A stretch of 64,000 nt of DNA from Spisula solida (lineage: Eukaryota > Mollusca > Bivalvia > Venerida > Mactridae), in assembly GCA_947247005.1 (NCBI GenBank), contig OX365944.1:26015501-26079500 (forward strand). Reading direction: 5' to 3'. A model generated the notes under the pieces. The model saw nothing but the letters and a program-made list of their open reading frames with translations. It made no database searches and was not told where the DNA came from. A program made the translations under genes and the position numbers. Shown in pieces: positions 1 through 10,836 of this stretch. Position 1 is the first letter of the stretch. Each line of letters starts with the position of its first letter.

Positions 1-717
1 TCCATGTAACTTATGGTTCTGCCAGCATTGTCATGTATGCGACTGGTGACACATGTTTTAGGGTGAATCGGAAACTATTGGACAGGTCGAGTGATCTGAA
101 CCGCATTACTATCATATTATTTAGTTTAGCCTTTATACGTGTCATTATATATCTATGCAACAAGCAAATAGTCACCAAAGGGCTACAAGATCAGTGTAAT
201 GGCCATCTTTCACTAGTAGAAGACATAAAAACACAAAGTCACTTATGTACAAGAATGTTACACGGTGACCGTAACAGAAACTTTAACACTATTGTAAATG
301 GATTTAAGTCATACCATTAATTGTTACTACACATGTCGTTATTCTGACGTGACGAAAGTTAGAAGATAAATCAGAGGTGTAGATGTATAGCTGGACGGTG
401 TGAATGAACTGTAGTCTAGTCGGTCGGATGTACATGTATGTGCTTACAATTACCATATTTACATACGAATATACAGAAACAACAGTCATTGATTAAATTA
501 CACACTGTTCCGATTAAGTACATAAAATTAGTCTTAGAAATAATGTTAAACATCAACACATTCATATAATAAATTCATTGCATAATAATGTCAAAATTTG
601 GTAACATTAAACGAAAGTTTCAATGTCTAAATTCATGTTATTTCAAAAATTTAGAAGTTCGGAAAAGAACGGTTTTATATGTGAGCGATTGGTGAGTTCT
701 TGGCATCAAAGAAAAAA
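1..717. other. unassigned AT-rich flank
   Basis: I see no gene, RNA or repeat boundary here. Short ORFs on both strands have no recognisable domain and no codon pattern that sets them apart from the AT-rich background. The stretch ends where the tandem segmental duplication begins. Confidence 0.5.
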
Positions 718-2276
718 GAGAAGGCGTATTTCATTATCACTGCCAAAGTAAATATATTTGCCGACATACAATACTAGTAAATATATTTTCTTGTTGTCAT
801 GTACTAGAAACCAATTCTGTATTACTTAATAACAAACAACATGGCGTCAATACAAGTTTAATACCTTCCATACGTGTGCTGACTGTGTTAATAATATCTA
901 ACGACCGAAACGTACTTTCTTCATTCCCTTTATATTGTGGACACTGACCTAACGCCCAGACAAATGAATATCGCCGACAGAAATCTGCATAATGAAATAT
1001 ATCCTAAATAGAACGATTATAGGATAAGTGTGCTGCCACAAATAGCGAATCTATCAATGATTCAACTAATACAGAACAGTCTGTGGAGCGTCGTTAAGAT
1101 AAATGAGATAAAAACGTCACGGTGTCACGAGTTAGCCAAACGAGGATACACACAAATCAAACAGGACAGTCCGCGTTCAACAGAAGAGCATGAATAGCGT
1201 AAATAGCGTAAAAAGAAAATCACAAAATAGAAGTCAAATAGGTAATTAGATTGACTGCGTTAGATAACTCTTACCATATCTTACAATGATTGATTCGACA
1301 TTCCACTTAACCATATAGTTACACGTCGTGTTGCTATGATACAACTGTCTAACTTATCACATGAACCCGTTCCCCCAATAAATTTGCACCGCTCATGTGC
1401 ATCGAAATTACGTGGACGTGCACCGCCATAACTCGGTGCATCATTTAAAACGCAATCAATTTTTTATTTTTCGTATTTAATAAAATGTTAATGTGACATG
1501 ACATATTCATATCCTTATGACATATTCATACGCTCAACAGCAATTCGGCCAGTAATGTTTCTTAACTACGCACATACCATTCTTAGATTGAAAACCCGTG
1601 TTTAATTACAGTGGAAACATTATTTGTCGAATTGTTACCGACTTCAAAGACTCCATTGTTGTAATTTATAGTTCTAACCTTGAAACAAACATCTCGACAA
1701 CTATTTCAACCATTCGTGGAACCTCACCTACGAGCAATATCAGTAATTATCATAGACAAACTTCGTTATTAAATTATGATTGCTTTTACACTAGACAGTC
1801 GTCGGGGGACAGTAAAATAGAACTTTCCACTCATTCTTGATGGTTGGCTGAACTTTCGTTATGTATCAAATTCTGATTGACTATCTTAGTGCAAATCATC
1901 AAGTATGCATCATAGCAAGACTAATCAAAGAACGTGCATTCTATTTCATGTTTTCATGCTTTATGTTATGCGTTTTCAACTTTTATATCAAGTAGGCAAA
2001 ATGATGCTCTATAATTGATATGCAATGTCTTAATGTTATTTTGTTTATTAGTGTTCGTGTTTGTCTGTATGCATGCTATGTTACGTATTTCTTTGAGGGC
2101 TTGATTTATTTTGAACACCCTCGTCTTTATCATACACGCCGATATAAGCAGAATTAACGTGGCATTTCCTGTCGAGATTCACTTTTTACTTACAGTTACT
2201 GCAGATAAAGCACGTCAAATAATTGCATCGCACGATTGACACACTTTTTGTCTTCAAAAACATCATCAATCAGTAG

Positions 2277-2284
2277 TATGTATA
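2277..2284. repeat. candidate LINE target-site duplication, left copy
   Basis: TATGTATA here is repeated at 6049-6056, on either side of the LINE. Unit 2 has a single GTATGTATAATA at the equivalent place (~9783-9795). The sequence is low-complexity, so a base or two of slippage is possible. Confidence 0.6.
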
Positions 2285-5200
2285 ATACTCAAGTTCAAGT
2301 TCAAGAAATTTTAATGGCATAAACATATATACATGTTTGTCGCCACAAACAACTGGCGTTGAAAATATACAAATCAAATACAAAGAAATACAGTAGAAAT
2401 TGGAAATACAGAAAAGCATGAGTAATATTATTCATACATACACAATTATGTAATATGTTACACACATACATTAAAATATGCATACATTATTTACAAATAT
2501 AACATGGCATTTTCATTATGGATTATGATATATATATAGTTACAAAGGAAATATTAAGGATTAATTGTTATTCTAGACATAGATTCTGTCCTTAATTTAT
2601 CTGCGTGATACAAATAGGCAGCCAGATTAACTGTACTTTTTTTCGAGGTGTTTTTCATTATATTGCAAAATTTATTTATTGTAGGCCAGGTACTGTAATA
2701 TCGTTTTATATATTTAGTTCTCAGATCCTGATAATGGGGACACACAAGGAGAAAGTGAAATTCATTTTCGATCATATTCATGTTACATAATTTGCATAGC
2801 CTTAAGTTTCTTTCTATGTTTCTATGTCGTCCTTCTTCGATATATAATCTATGTGCAGAACATCTAAAACGACTTAACGCTGCTCTGTGTTTATCATTTG
2901 AAACAATAGAAATATATGATGCCCTTTCAAAATTCAGTTTAAAAGTTCTGTATGTTTCTAGTCTAGAGGAATTGTCTAAATCACTGAACCATTTTTGCAA
3001 ATAGCTATCAGTTATCCTTTGACAAAGGCTAGCAATAACAGAATCGTTTGCATACAAATTATGTGTCCAAAGGTATGCAAATCCCATGTTTGATAACAAT
3101 TTAATGAAGTTTTTGGTCCATGTATTAATATAGTTTCCATTTCTATCTTGCATATACATTAACTTATACATCAAAGATTCAGGTTGTTTAATAATTCTGT
3201 ACCAGTATTTGACTATTCTTATTTGTCTTACATACAACATAGGATACCTAGCAACTTCACCATAAACGGCTGCATTTACCGTATTCTGCTTTAGTTGCAA
3301 AATTTGTTTTAAAAATCGTATATGTATTTTTTCTATGTCCGGTGCATTATGGAATCCCCAAACCGGAGAACCATAGTTTAATATAGGCGATATCATACTA
3401 TCAAAAAGTTTCAGCTTTTCAGAAATTGCCAAAGGCACAACATCATACAATGAGTTTAATGAGAATAATGCTCTCCCTGCTTGATTAGCTAAATTCTTTT
3501 GGGTATGATAAAAATTGCCATTCGCACTAAGTGTTACACCTAGGTAAGTAAATTCCTTTACAACTGCTAATCTAGCACCATTATAAAAAACATCTACGTT
3601 TTCTATTGTGTGTCCCCTTTTAAACACCATACATACAGTCTTGTCTATGTTTACTGCTATGCCCCATTTTAAGCAATATGCATGTAGCCTATCTAACAGT
3701 AATTGTAGTCCTTCCTTGCTGTAGGAAAATAGAACAGTGTCATCTGCAAAAAGTAATAAGAATATTTGCAACTGGTCAATTGTAAAGGCCTCAAATTCAT
3801 CACTCTCCATGTCATTGTGCATATCATTAACAAAGAAGACAAATAGAAGTGGCGATAAAGGCTCACCCTGCTTCACACCCATATAGCTGTCTATAAATGT
3901 TGACAGGTCATTGTTTACTCGAACACACGACTTAACACTTTGATACATACTTTGTAATATTTTTACAACTTTAGTAGATACACCATTATCAATTAATTTA
4001 AACCAAATTCCATTTCTGTATACTAAATCAAAACATTTACGAAAATCTACAAAAGAACAATACAATTTTTTCTTTTCGTGTTTAAGAACTTTGTCAATAA
4101 TTGACGTTAAAACAAAAATACAATCAACTGTACTTCTACCTTTAACAAACCCGTATTGATTATCGGATAGTATATTATTATCATCTGCCCATTTTCGCAA
4201 TCGTGTATCTAAAATAATGGAGAATATTTTAGAAAATATGCTAGTTAATGTAATTCCACGATAATTATTAACATCATTCATATCACCTTTTTTGGGTACC
4301 GGAACAATAATACCTTTCGTCCATAATTCTGGATAAACACCGTTATCAAAAATATAATTAAAAAGTCGACATATGCTCGGGGCTAACTCGTTTTTACAAA
4401 CTTTAAACATTTCAGGTGTTAGCATGTCGATGGAGCCACCCTTACCATTTTTCAGGGTGGAAATCGCTTTAATAACTTCATCAACTGTTATAACAGAATC
4501 TAGATCATCAACAAAATTGTTATCAGTAAAATTGGCATCGGACAAATTATTCTCTACATCATCATTATTAAAAACATCAGTATTGGAATAAAGATTTTTA
4601 AAATGATCATGGAATTCATCTACCGGTATATTACCGTTTTTCGTTTTTTTGCGTATATTTTTTATTTCTTTCCAAAAATTAGTTGGTTGTTTTTCAGCTA
4701 AAAAGTGCAATTTCTGTTTATTTTTGTTATTGTATTGAGATCTTGCTTTCCTCTTTGTTAGCTTATAAATACGTCTATTTTCTTTCAGAATGCTCAAATG
4801 TTCTGGACATTTATTACGAGAGAATGCCTTATTTGATTGTCTAAGTGCACGACGTGCTAATTCACAATCACGATTGAACCAGTCATTTTTATATTTTCTT
4901 GGATTATTAGATTGGCGTGTGTTAGTTTTTACTGTTTTGCCACATACATCATATGCACATTTATACAATAAATCGGAAAACTCTTCCAACCCTCTGTTTA
5001 GGTCAGTAACTTGGTAAGTAATATCACCTATTACATTTTCAAAAACGTGCAGCTTTGACTGTATGCAATCTTTGTATATTATATCATTATCAGAATTCCA
5101 AATTACTTTATCTACATATCTTGATTCGGGCTCGCAATTGGTATTTGTACAATGTATAGTAAAATCCACATTTATTGGAACATGTGGTGAAAAGGAATGC

Positions 5201-6048
5201 ATGTCATGAATGGTAAAGTTCTTGACACATGGAAATAACTCATGGGATACTAATACATAGTCAATTACACTATTCCCTGTATTAGCCATATACGTATATT
5301 GACCTGCCGGGTCACCATTAAATCGACCATTTAATATACAAAGGTTCGAGCTAATACATAAATCAATAATCCTTTGGCCAGAAGCATTAACCACATTATC
5401 CATAGATTGTCTATCCGGAAGTTGCAAATGACCAAAATCGTCGTTCAACATAGTGTACGGTAAATTAGACCGGTTCGTGTTTGTCATTATGTCATATCTA
5501 TGACCAACCCGACCGTTAAGATCCCCAATAATAGAAATAGTTCCGCAATCAGAGTATTTTCTAATCCCTAATTCTATGGACTCGTGAAATCTAGTCGGGT
5601 GCTGATTAAAATACGGCGAATTTTGCGGAGGGATATATGCAAAACAAACATATAAATCATTTTCCATTCCAAAGAATTCTTTACATAACTTAACCCATAT
5701 TATACCGTTATCGTCCGACTCAAGTATTGTAATACCTTTAGATATTAAGTCGCTGTAAAACAGACATACACCCCCGTGACCGCGTCTAGACGTTTTACGT
5801 AATGATTCTGGCCTAGGTACACAAAAACATTCATAACCATCTAATTCATAGTCAGTTCGATTAGTTTGCCATGTTTCACATATGAATACAATATCAAATG
5901 TTGATACAAAATATTGAAAATCACAATCGTTTATACATGAGTCTAACCCTTCAATGTTCCAAGATGCAACTGAGAGTTCACACTTTTCTTGCCACCCTCA
6001 CTCACTTGGAGGTGTGGTAGCACCCGCGGGTTGATATAACTGGTGATT
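2285..6048 (-). mobile_element. APE-type non-LTR retrotransposon (LINE), 5'-truncated
   Basis: A single-ORF LINE on the minus strand, about 3.76 kb. Its 3' end is at the left and finishes in a short TTCAAG-repeat tail (2289-2305), a microsatellite-like tail instead of poly(A). The 3' UTR is ~260 bases after the stop at 2554. The candidate target duplication is TATGTATA, at 2277-2284 and 6049-6056. The second duplication unit has related sequence without the element (around 9785-9800), which supports these borders. The minus-strand frame is still open at the right border, apart from one TGA, so the element is cut off in or near the link between ORF1 and ORF2; no ORF1 is seen. The clade is uncertain: the C-terminal layout recalls jockey/I/Nimb-like elements. 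Confidence 0.88.
2554..5997 (-). CDS. LINE ORF2: apurinic-like endonuclease plus reverse transcriptase
   Basis: The frame is open for 1147 codons. The first ATG is at 5667 (1037 residues), but starting there would remove the front of the endonuclease: the 110 codons upstream encode SWNIEGL (catalytic Asn) and ICETW (catalytic Glu). The rest of the nuclease follows, numbered from that Met: AYIPP with the conserved Tyr, GDLNGR at 48-53, IDYVLVS at 135-141 and SPHVPINVDF at 160-169. Reverse transcriptase motifs are PVPKKGD (456-462), NYRGITL (468-474), FVDFRKCFD (539-547), GVKQGEPLSPLLF (597-609) and the catalytic FADD (640-643). A CxxC...H...C zinc-binding motif lies at 958-976. No frameshift is visible. 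An in-frame TGA at 5998-6000 precedes the frame and no ATG lies between it and 5667. The ORF is nearly intact, but the copy is 5'-truncated and probably immobile. Confidence 0.93.
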   Translation of the reverse strand, partial: GWQEKCELSVASWNIEGLDSCINDCDFQYFVSTFDIVFICETWQTNRTDYELDGYECFCVPRPESLRKTSRRGHGGVCLFYSDLISKGITILESDDNGIIWVKLCKEFFGMENDLYVCFAYIPPQNSPYFNQHPTRFHESIELGIRKYSDCGTISIIGDLNGRVGHRYDIMTNTNRSNLPYTMLNDDFGHLQLPDRQSMDNVVNASGQRIIDLCISSNLCILNGRFNGDPAGQYTYMANTGNSVIDYVLVSHELFPCVKNFTIHDMHSFSPHVPINVDFTIHCTNTNCEPESRYVDKVIWNSDNDIIYKDCIQSKLHVFENVIGDITYQVTDLNRGLEEFSDLLYKCAYDVCGKTVKTNTRQSNNPRKYKNDWFNRDCELARRALRQSNKAFSRNKCPEHLSILKENRRIYKLTKRKARSQYNNKNKQKLHFLAEKQPTNFWKEIKNIRKKTKNGNIPVDEFHDHFKNLYSNTDVFNNDDVENNLSDANFTDNNFVDDLDSVITVDEVIKAISTLKNGKGGSIDMLTPEMFKVCKNELAPSICRLFNYIFDNGVYPELWTKGIIVPVPKKGDMNDVNNYRGITLTSIFSKIFSIILDTRLRKWADDNNILSDNQYGFVKGRSTVDCIFVLTSIIDKVLKHEKKKLYCSFVDFRKCFDLVYRNGIWFKLIDNGVSTKVVKILQSMYQSVKSCVRVNNDLSTFIDSYMGVKQGEPLSPLLFVFFVNDMHNDMESDEFEAFTIDQLQIFLLLFADDTVLFSYSKEGLQLLLDRLHAYCLKWGIAVNIDKTVCMVFKRGHTIENVDVFYNGARLAVVKEFTYLGVTLSANGNFYHTQKNLANQAGRALFSLNSLYDVVPLAISEKLKLFDSMISPILNYGSPVWGFHNAPDIEKIHIRFLKQILQLKQNTVNAAVYGEVARYPMLYVRQIRIVKYWYRIIKQPESLMYKLMYMQDRNGNYINTWTKNFIKLLSNMGFAYLWTHNLYANDSVIASLCQRITDSYLQKWFSDLDNSSRLETYRTFKLNFERASYISIVSNDKHRAALSRFRCSAHRLYIEEGRHRNIERNLRLCKLCNMNMIENEFHFLLVCPHYQDLRTKYIKRYYSTWPTINKFCNIMKNTSKKSTVNLAAYLYHADKLRTESMSRITINP

Positions 6049-6056
6049 TATGTATA
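6049..6056. repeat. candidate LINE target-site duplication, right copy
   Basis: Pairs with TATGTATA at 2277-2284. Sequence homologous to unit 2 resumes immediately to the right (ATTATT...CCAACACTTGATGG). Confidence 0.6.
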
Positions 6057-6242
6057 CTAATTATTATTTCCAACACTTGATGGCATGCCTCTATGGTTTG
6101 TACAGAAAACCACTGATGCTGATTGGTGGATGGTAACGTGTTATTATTTAAGAGTATTTTCAGTTAATGTCCAATCGACCAATAAATTATCGTGGACTGT
6201 TGGGACGAAAATAATACTGGTTGAAATTGGGGTATTATAGAA

Positions 6243-6289
6243 TAATAAACAATAATAATAAAGACTTTATTTAAAGAGGCATAATAAAC
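6243..6289. mobile_element. 31-base micro-insertion with 8-base target duplication
   Basis: TAATAAAC occurs at 6243-6250 and again at 6282-6289, around a 31-base insert. Unit 2 has one TAATAAAC in the same context (GAATAATAAACGAG, ~9967-9980), a clean empty site. On the minus strand the insert reads as a short T/A-rich tail (CTTTATTATTATT), like the 3' end of a LINE transcript. It may be an extremely short abortive retrotransposition. Confidence 0.55.
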
Positions 6290-7427
6290 GAGTTGTTATG
6301 AACATGCATTTGTAAAGTAATATATTAAGGTATTTACACATATAGAATATTTAGTTACTATCGATGCTATATGAAAGGCATTTGCTCTTTGTACCAAAGT
6401 GTGCTTTGTACAGGACAAAATTTGATATTTCGCAATTCGTGCTTTAAATTGCAAAACACATACAGCACGCGAGCAAAGCATATCGTTATTGTTTATTTTT
6501 ATAATTACAGTTATTCTGTTTTTACAATATATCTGTCAGAGATATCACGATATTTCTAATCACGAACAGTTTATGGTTTATGTGAAGAATGAATTCTTAA
6601 TTTACTACCTATTGTTTGGTTTGTGCTTTATTTAATATTTTGCTGTGGTAAATAAATTAAAGGAGAAAGAAATGACCTTCATCCCACAACATGTACGTAT
6701 AAACCACACATCTAGTTGCGTTAAATGCATTTGACAACATCTTTGCAAATGAAACGCTTATATACATTATTATACTATTACGTAATGTCACATGTTGAAA
6801 CGCGTTGCTTCGTAAATTTTACATTAATATGAAAACAACTCAGGCATAAATTAGATTTGAGGGCGAATAATTCATATAATTATTCTAAAAGGCAAAATAA
6901 ACGCAACTATTGTTTCTCAATAATGTTTCAGTTATATACGAAAACTGATTCACCCAACCAGTGTGTGTGGTTTTAATTCTATGTACTGACTTAACCTTTC
7001 ACCAAGTCCCAGTAACTTTCCACTGGACTACGGCTAACACTCAGTGTTCAGTTTCAAATACCTGTTTTATATACGGCAACAGTTTGTTGCAAGAACTATG
7101 TTACAGAAAAATTTAATCCTGCAAGTTGAAATGAAATCAACATGATAATTTAGAATGAAAGCGTTCGGGCGATGTGTCGGTTAACGACAGTAACTTTCAT
7201 GATACTGTTCTAAATTCATTACCAATTTTTACTTCCTATGCCATTATTTAAAGCAAACATAAAATATAAAAATTTAATTGGTACGCATGGAATGTTGCAA
7301 ACTCGTTATAACGAACCCTTTATACCCCATGTAACAAAAATGATCAGAACTAACCGAGTGGAGAAGGCGTTTTTCATTATCATTGCCAAAGTAAACATGT
7401 TTGTCGACATGCAATACTAGTAAACAT

Positions 7428-8023
7428 ATGAGCCAGGCTCCAGGAAAACTTGCTATGTTCGACATTATGTAATTACTGCATGTAACAAGGTTTTAACAAG
7501 CTTTCAAATAAGAAAAAATGACATATCTATAGGTTCAATTTTAAGTCATTTATTCATATATCACTACTTCTCACCTTTTTAATTTCTGATGAATTATATC
7601 GAAATCACTTACTTCGTTGCTATGGTGACCAATTTCAGAAAAGTACTCTGATTGAGAAAAACGAGGAGTTAGTTGTTTAAAACAGTAGTAGCCTTTCTCT
7701 AAATGTGAACAGTTACAATTTGGATGTATATTTTAAAACTTAAAACATAATTCTAAAACTTGATACCATTTTGACTAGTTTATGTCAAGAATTGATAAAA
7801 TGCAGTATTTATAGAGTACTTGTTACAACGACGTCACATAACGTTAGTATCACGTTTGCGACGTCACGCAAAAAGGGTCCGAATAGGGCCTCAACAAAAC
7901 AGCTGTAACTTCCTTAAAATCAAGATGATAACAAAGTTTATTTTGCATTTTGCTATATTAAGATGAATCTTTTAAATAATACAACATCTCAAAATCATTT
8001 TTTTAGTCAAGAGACTGGCTCAT
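7428..8023. mobile_element. non-autonomous TIR element (~596 bases)
   Basis: The ends are inverted: ATGAGCCAGGCTC on the left, and ATGAGCCAGTCTC reading in from the right, 12 of 13 identical. ACAT flanks both sides (7424-7427 and 8024-8027), a possible 4-base target duplication; a TA reading of the same bases is also possible. Unit 1 has the uninterrupted sequence at 770-800, so this insertion postdates the segmental duplication. There is no ORF with a transposase motif. I do not recognise the tip sequence, so the superfamily is open. Confidence 0.7.
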
Positions 8024-8618
8024 ACATTTGTATGTTCTTGTTGTCATGTAATATTAACCAATTCAGTATTATCTTAATAACAAACAACATGGCGTCAATT
8101 CAAGAATATTACCTTCCATAAATGTGCTGTCTGTGTTAATAATATCTAACGACCGAAACGTACTTTCTTCATTCCCTTTATATTGTGGACACTGACCTAA
8201 CGCCCAGACAAATGAATATCGCCGACAGAAATCTGCATAATGAAATATATCCTAAATAGAACGATTATAGGATACGTGTGCTGCCACAAATAGCGAATAT
8301 ATCAATGATTCAACTAATACAGACCAGTCTGTGCAGTGTCGTTAAGATAAATGAGATAAAACGTCACGGAGTCAAGAGTTAGCCAAACGAGGATACACAC
8401 AAATCAAACAGGGAAGTCCGCGTTCAACAGAAGAGCATGAATAGCATAAATAGCGTAAAAAGAAAACCACAAAATAGAAGTCAAATAGGTAATTAGATTG
8501 ACTGCGTTAGATAACTCTTACCACATCTTACAATGTTTGATTCGACATTCCACTTAACCATATAGTTACACGGCGTGTTGCTATGATACAACTGTCATAA
8601 CTTATCACATGAACCCGT

Positions 8619-8632
8619 CCCCCCCCCCCCCC
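8619..8632. repeat. poly(C) run
   Basis: Fourteen consecutive C. The equivalent place in unit 1 (~1370-1377) has a much shorter C tract, so the run expanded after the duplication. The glycine-rich stretch in the minus-strand ORF here is an artefact of it. Confidence 0.9.
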
Positions 8633-9439
8633 AATAAATGTGCTCCGCTCATATGCATCGAAATTACGTGGACGTGCACCGCCATAACTCGGTGCATCAT
8701 TTAAAACGCAGTTATAGTTCGTATTTAGTAAAATGTTAATGTGACATGACATATTCATATCCTTATGACATATTCATACGCTCAACAGCAATTCGGCCAG
8801 TAATGTTTTATAACTACGCACATACTATTCTTAGATTAAAAACCCATGTTTAATTACAGTGGAAACATTATTTGTCGAATTGTTACCGACTTCAAAGACT
8901 CCATTGTTGTAATTTATAGTTCTAACCCTGAAACAAACATCACAGCAACTATCTTAACCATTCGTGGAACCTCACCTACAAGCAATATCAGTAATAATCA
9001 TAGACACACTTCGTTATTAAATTATGATTGCTTTTACACTAGACAGTCGTCGGGGGACAGTAAATTAGAAGTTTCCACCCATTGTTTATGGTTGACTGAA
9101 CTTTCGTTATGTATCAAACTCTGATTGACTAAGTGCAAATCATCAAGTATTCATCATAGCAAGACTAATCAACGAACGCGCATTCTATTTTATGTTTTCA
9201 TGCTTTCTGTTATGCATTTTTCAACTTTTATATCAAGTAGGCAAAATGATGCTCTATAATTGATATGCAATGTCTTAATGTTATTTTGTTTATTAGTGCT
9301 CGTGTTTGTCTGTATGCATGCTATGTTACGTATTTCTTTGATGGCTTGATTTATTTTGAACACCCTCGTGTTTATCATACACGCCGATATAAGCAGAACT
9401 AATGTGGCGTTTCCTGTCAAGATTCACTTTTTACTTACA

Positions 9440-9735
9440 GTTACTGCAGATAAAGCACGTACAATAATTCCATCGCATGATTGACACACTTTTTGTCTTC
9501 AAAAACATCACCAATCATGCAACGACTATTAGTAATCTTTAGAATATAGAAACATGCTGTTATGCAATGCATTACATTAACATTACAACTTTATATAATG
9601 CATGAACACTTACTGCAACGTACGATTGACATGCATATCATCTGCAATAAAACATCAGCAATTATGCCAGGAACATTAGTAGTCTTTAAAGTATCATAAC
9701 ATAGTGTTTTATAATGCATCACAACAAATATAATA
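9440..9735 (+). repeat. diverged internal direct repeat, ~155-base units
   Basis: The words GATTGACA, AAACATCA, CAAT, ATTAGTA and TCTTTA, followed by ATAATGCATYAC, recur in the same order in ~9475-9600 and ~9626-9730. Unit 1 keeps only part of the first copy and then meets the LINE, so either slippage between these repeats or LINE insertion removed ~260 bases there. Confidence 0.5.
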
Positions 9736-10764
9736 AATTTACACTGGTATTATACTCTACACTAACCCCTGTGTTGTCATGAAGTATGTATAATAATAAT
9801 TATTTTTTCCAACACTTGATGGTATGCCTCTATGGTTTGTACAGAAAACCACTGATGCTGATTGGTGTATGGTATTTTTCAGAGTATTTTCAGTCCAATC
9901 GACCAATAAACTATTGTGGACTGTTGGGACGAAAATAATACTACTGGTTGAAATTGGGGTATTATAGAATAATAAACGAGTTGTTATGAACATGCATTTG
10001 TTAGGTAATATATTAAGGTATTTACACAAGTATAGAATATTTTAGTTATTATCGATGCTATTTGAAAGGCATTTGCTCTTTGCACCAAAGTGTGCTTTGT
10101 ACAGGACTAAATTTGATATTTCGCAAGTCATGCTTCAAAATACAAAACACATACAGCACGCGAGCAAAGCATATCGTTATTGTTTATTTTTATAATTACA
10201 GTTTTTCTGTTTTTACAATACATCTGTCAGAGATATCACGATATTTCTAATCACGAACAGTTTATGGTTTATGTGAAGAATGAATTCTTAATTTACTACC
10301 TATTGTTTAGTTTGTGCTTTATTTAATATGTTGCTGTGGTAAATAAATTAAAGGAGAAAGAAATGACCTTCATCCCACAACATGTACGTATAAACCACAC
10401 ATCTAGTTGCGTTAAATGCATTTGACAACGTCTTTGCAAATAAAACGCTTATATAACTTATTAAATTATTACATAATGTCACATGCTGAAACGCGTTGCC
10501 TCGTAAATTTTACATTAATATGAAAACACCTCGGGCATAAATTAAATTTAATTTATCCGCGAGGGCGAATAATTTATATAACTATTGTAAAAGGCAAAAT
10601 AAACGCTACGATTGTTTCTCAATAATGTTTCAGTTATATACGAAGACTAATTCACCTAACCAGTTTGCGTGGTTTTAATTCTATGTACTAACTTAACCTT
10701 TCACCAAGTCCCAGTAACTTATCCGCGTATGGGGAAAATCGACATTTCCATCGTAGGTTATGAC

Positions 10765-10836
10765 CTGCCGCTACAGGATATCGAGTCCAGATTGCCGGGT
10801 TACACACCCAGCGCACCTTCCACTGGGCTACGACTA
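10765..10836 (-). repeat. tRNA-like head of a SINE or tRNA relic
   Basis: On the minus strand, TAGCCCAGTGGAAGG (10816-10830) resembles a pol III A box and GGACTCGATATCC (10777-10789) a diverged B box (consensus GGTTCGANNCC), 26 bases apart. Unit 1 has lost the matching 10721-10818 segment; the cut lies between two CTT words. Acceptor-stem pairing is not convincing, so this is a relic and not a tRNA gene. Confidence 0.45.

Larger units (their letters stand above)
718..7311 (+). repeat. tandem segmental duplication, unit 1
   Basis: Homology with unit 2 begins at the word GAGAAGGCG (718 here, 7361 there) and runs collinearly to about TGGAATGTTGCAAA (~7295-7311 here, ~11115-11130 there). Long stretches differ at only scattered bases by eye, for example 890-1440 against 8140-8700 and 6380-6720 against 10070-10410. 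Relative to unit 2, unit 1 carries a LINE (2285-6048) and a 39-base insertion (6251-6289). It lacks ~260 bases next to the LINE insertion and 98 bases of a tRNA-like segment. The two units lie head to tail with ~50 bases between them. I see no terminal repeats that would make the unit a transposon, so unequal exchange or a replication error is the simplest origin. Confidence 0.85.

Noticed and set aside
1598..1840. 80-codon ORF with a similar 92-codon ORF at 8846-9124
   Set aside because: Both lie in the tandem duplication, so similarity is expected without selection. The lengths differ and no domain is recognisable.
2605..5017. Several plus-strand ORFs of 61-75 codons under the LINE
   Set aside because: Antisense shadows of the LINE reading frame.
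6371..6559. 62-codon ORF matched by one at 10062-10250
   Set aside because: Same reason: a paired copy within the segmental duplication, no motif.
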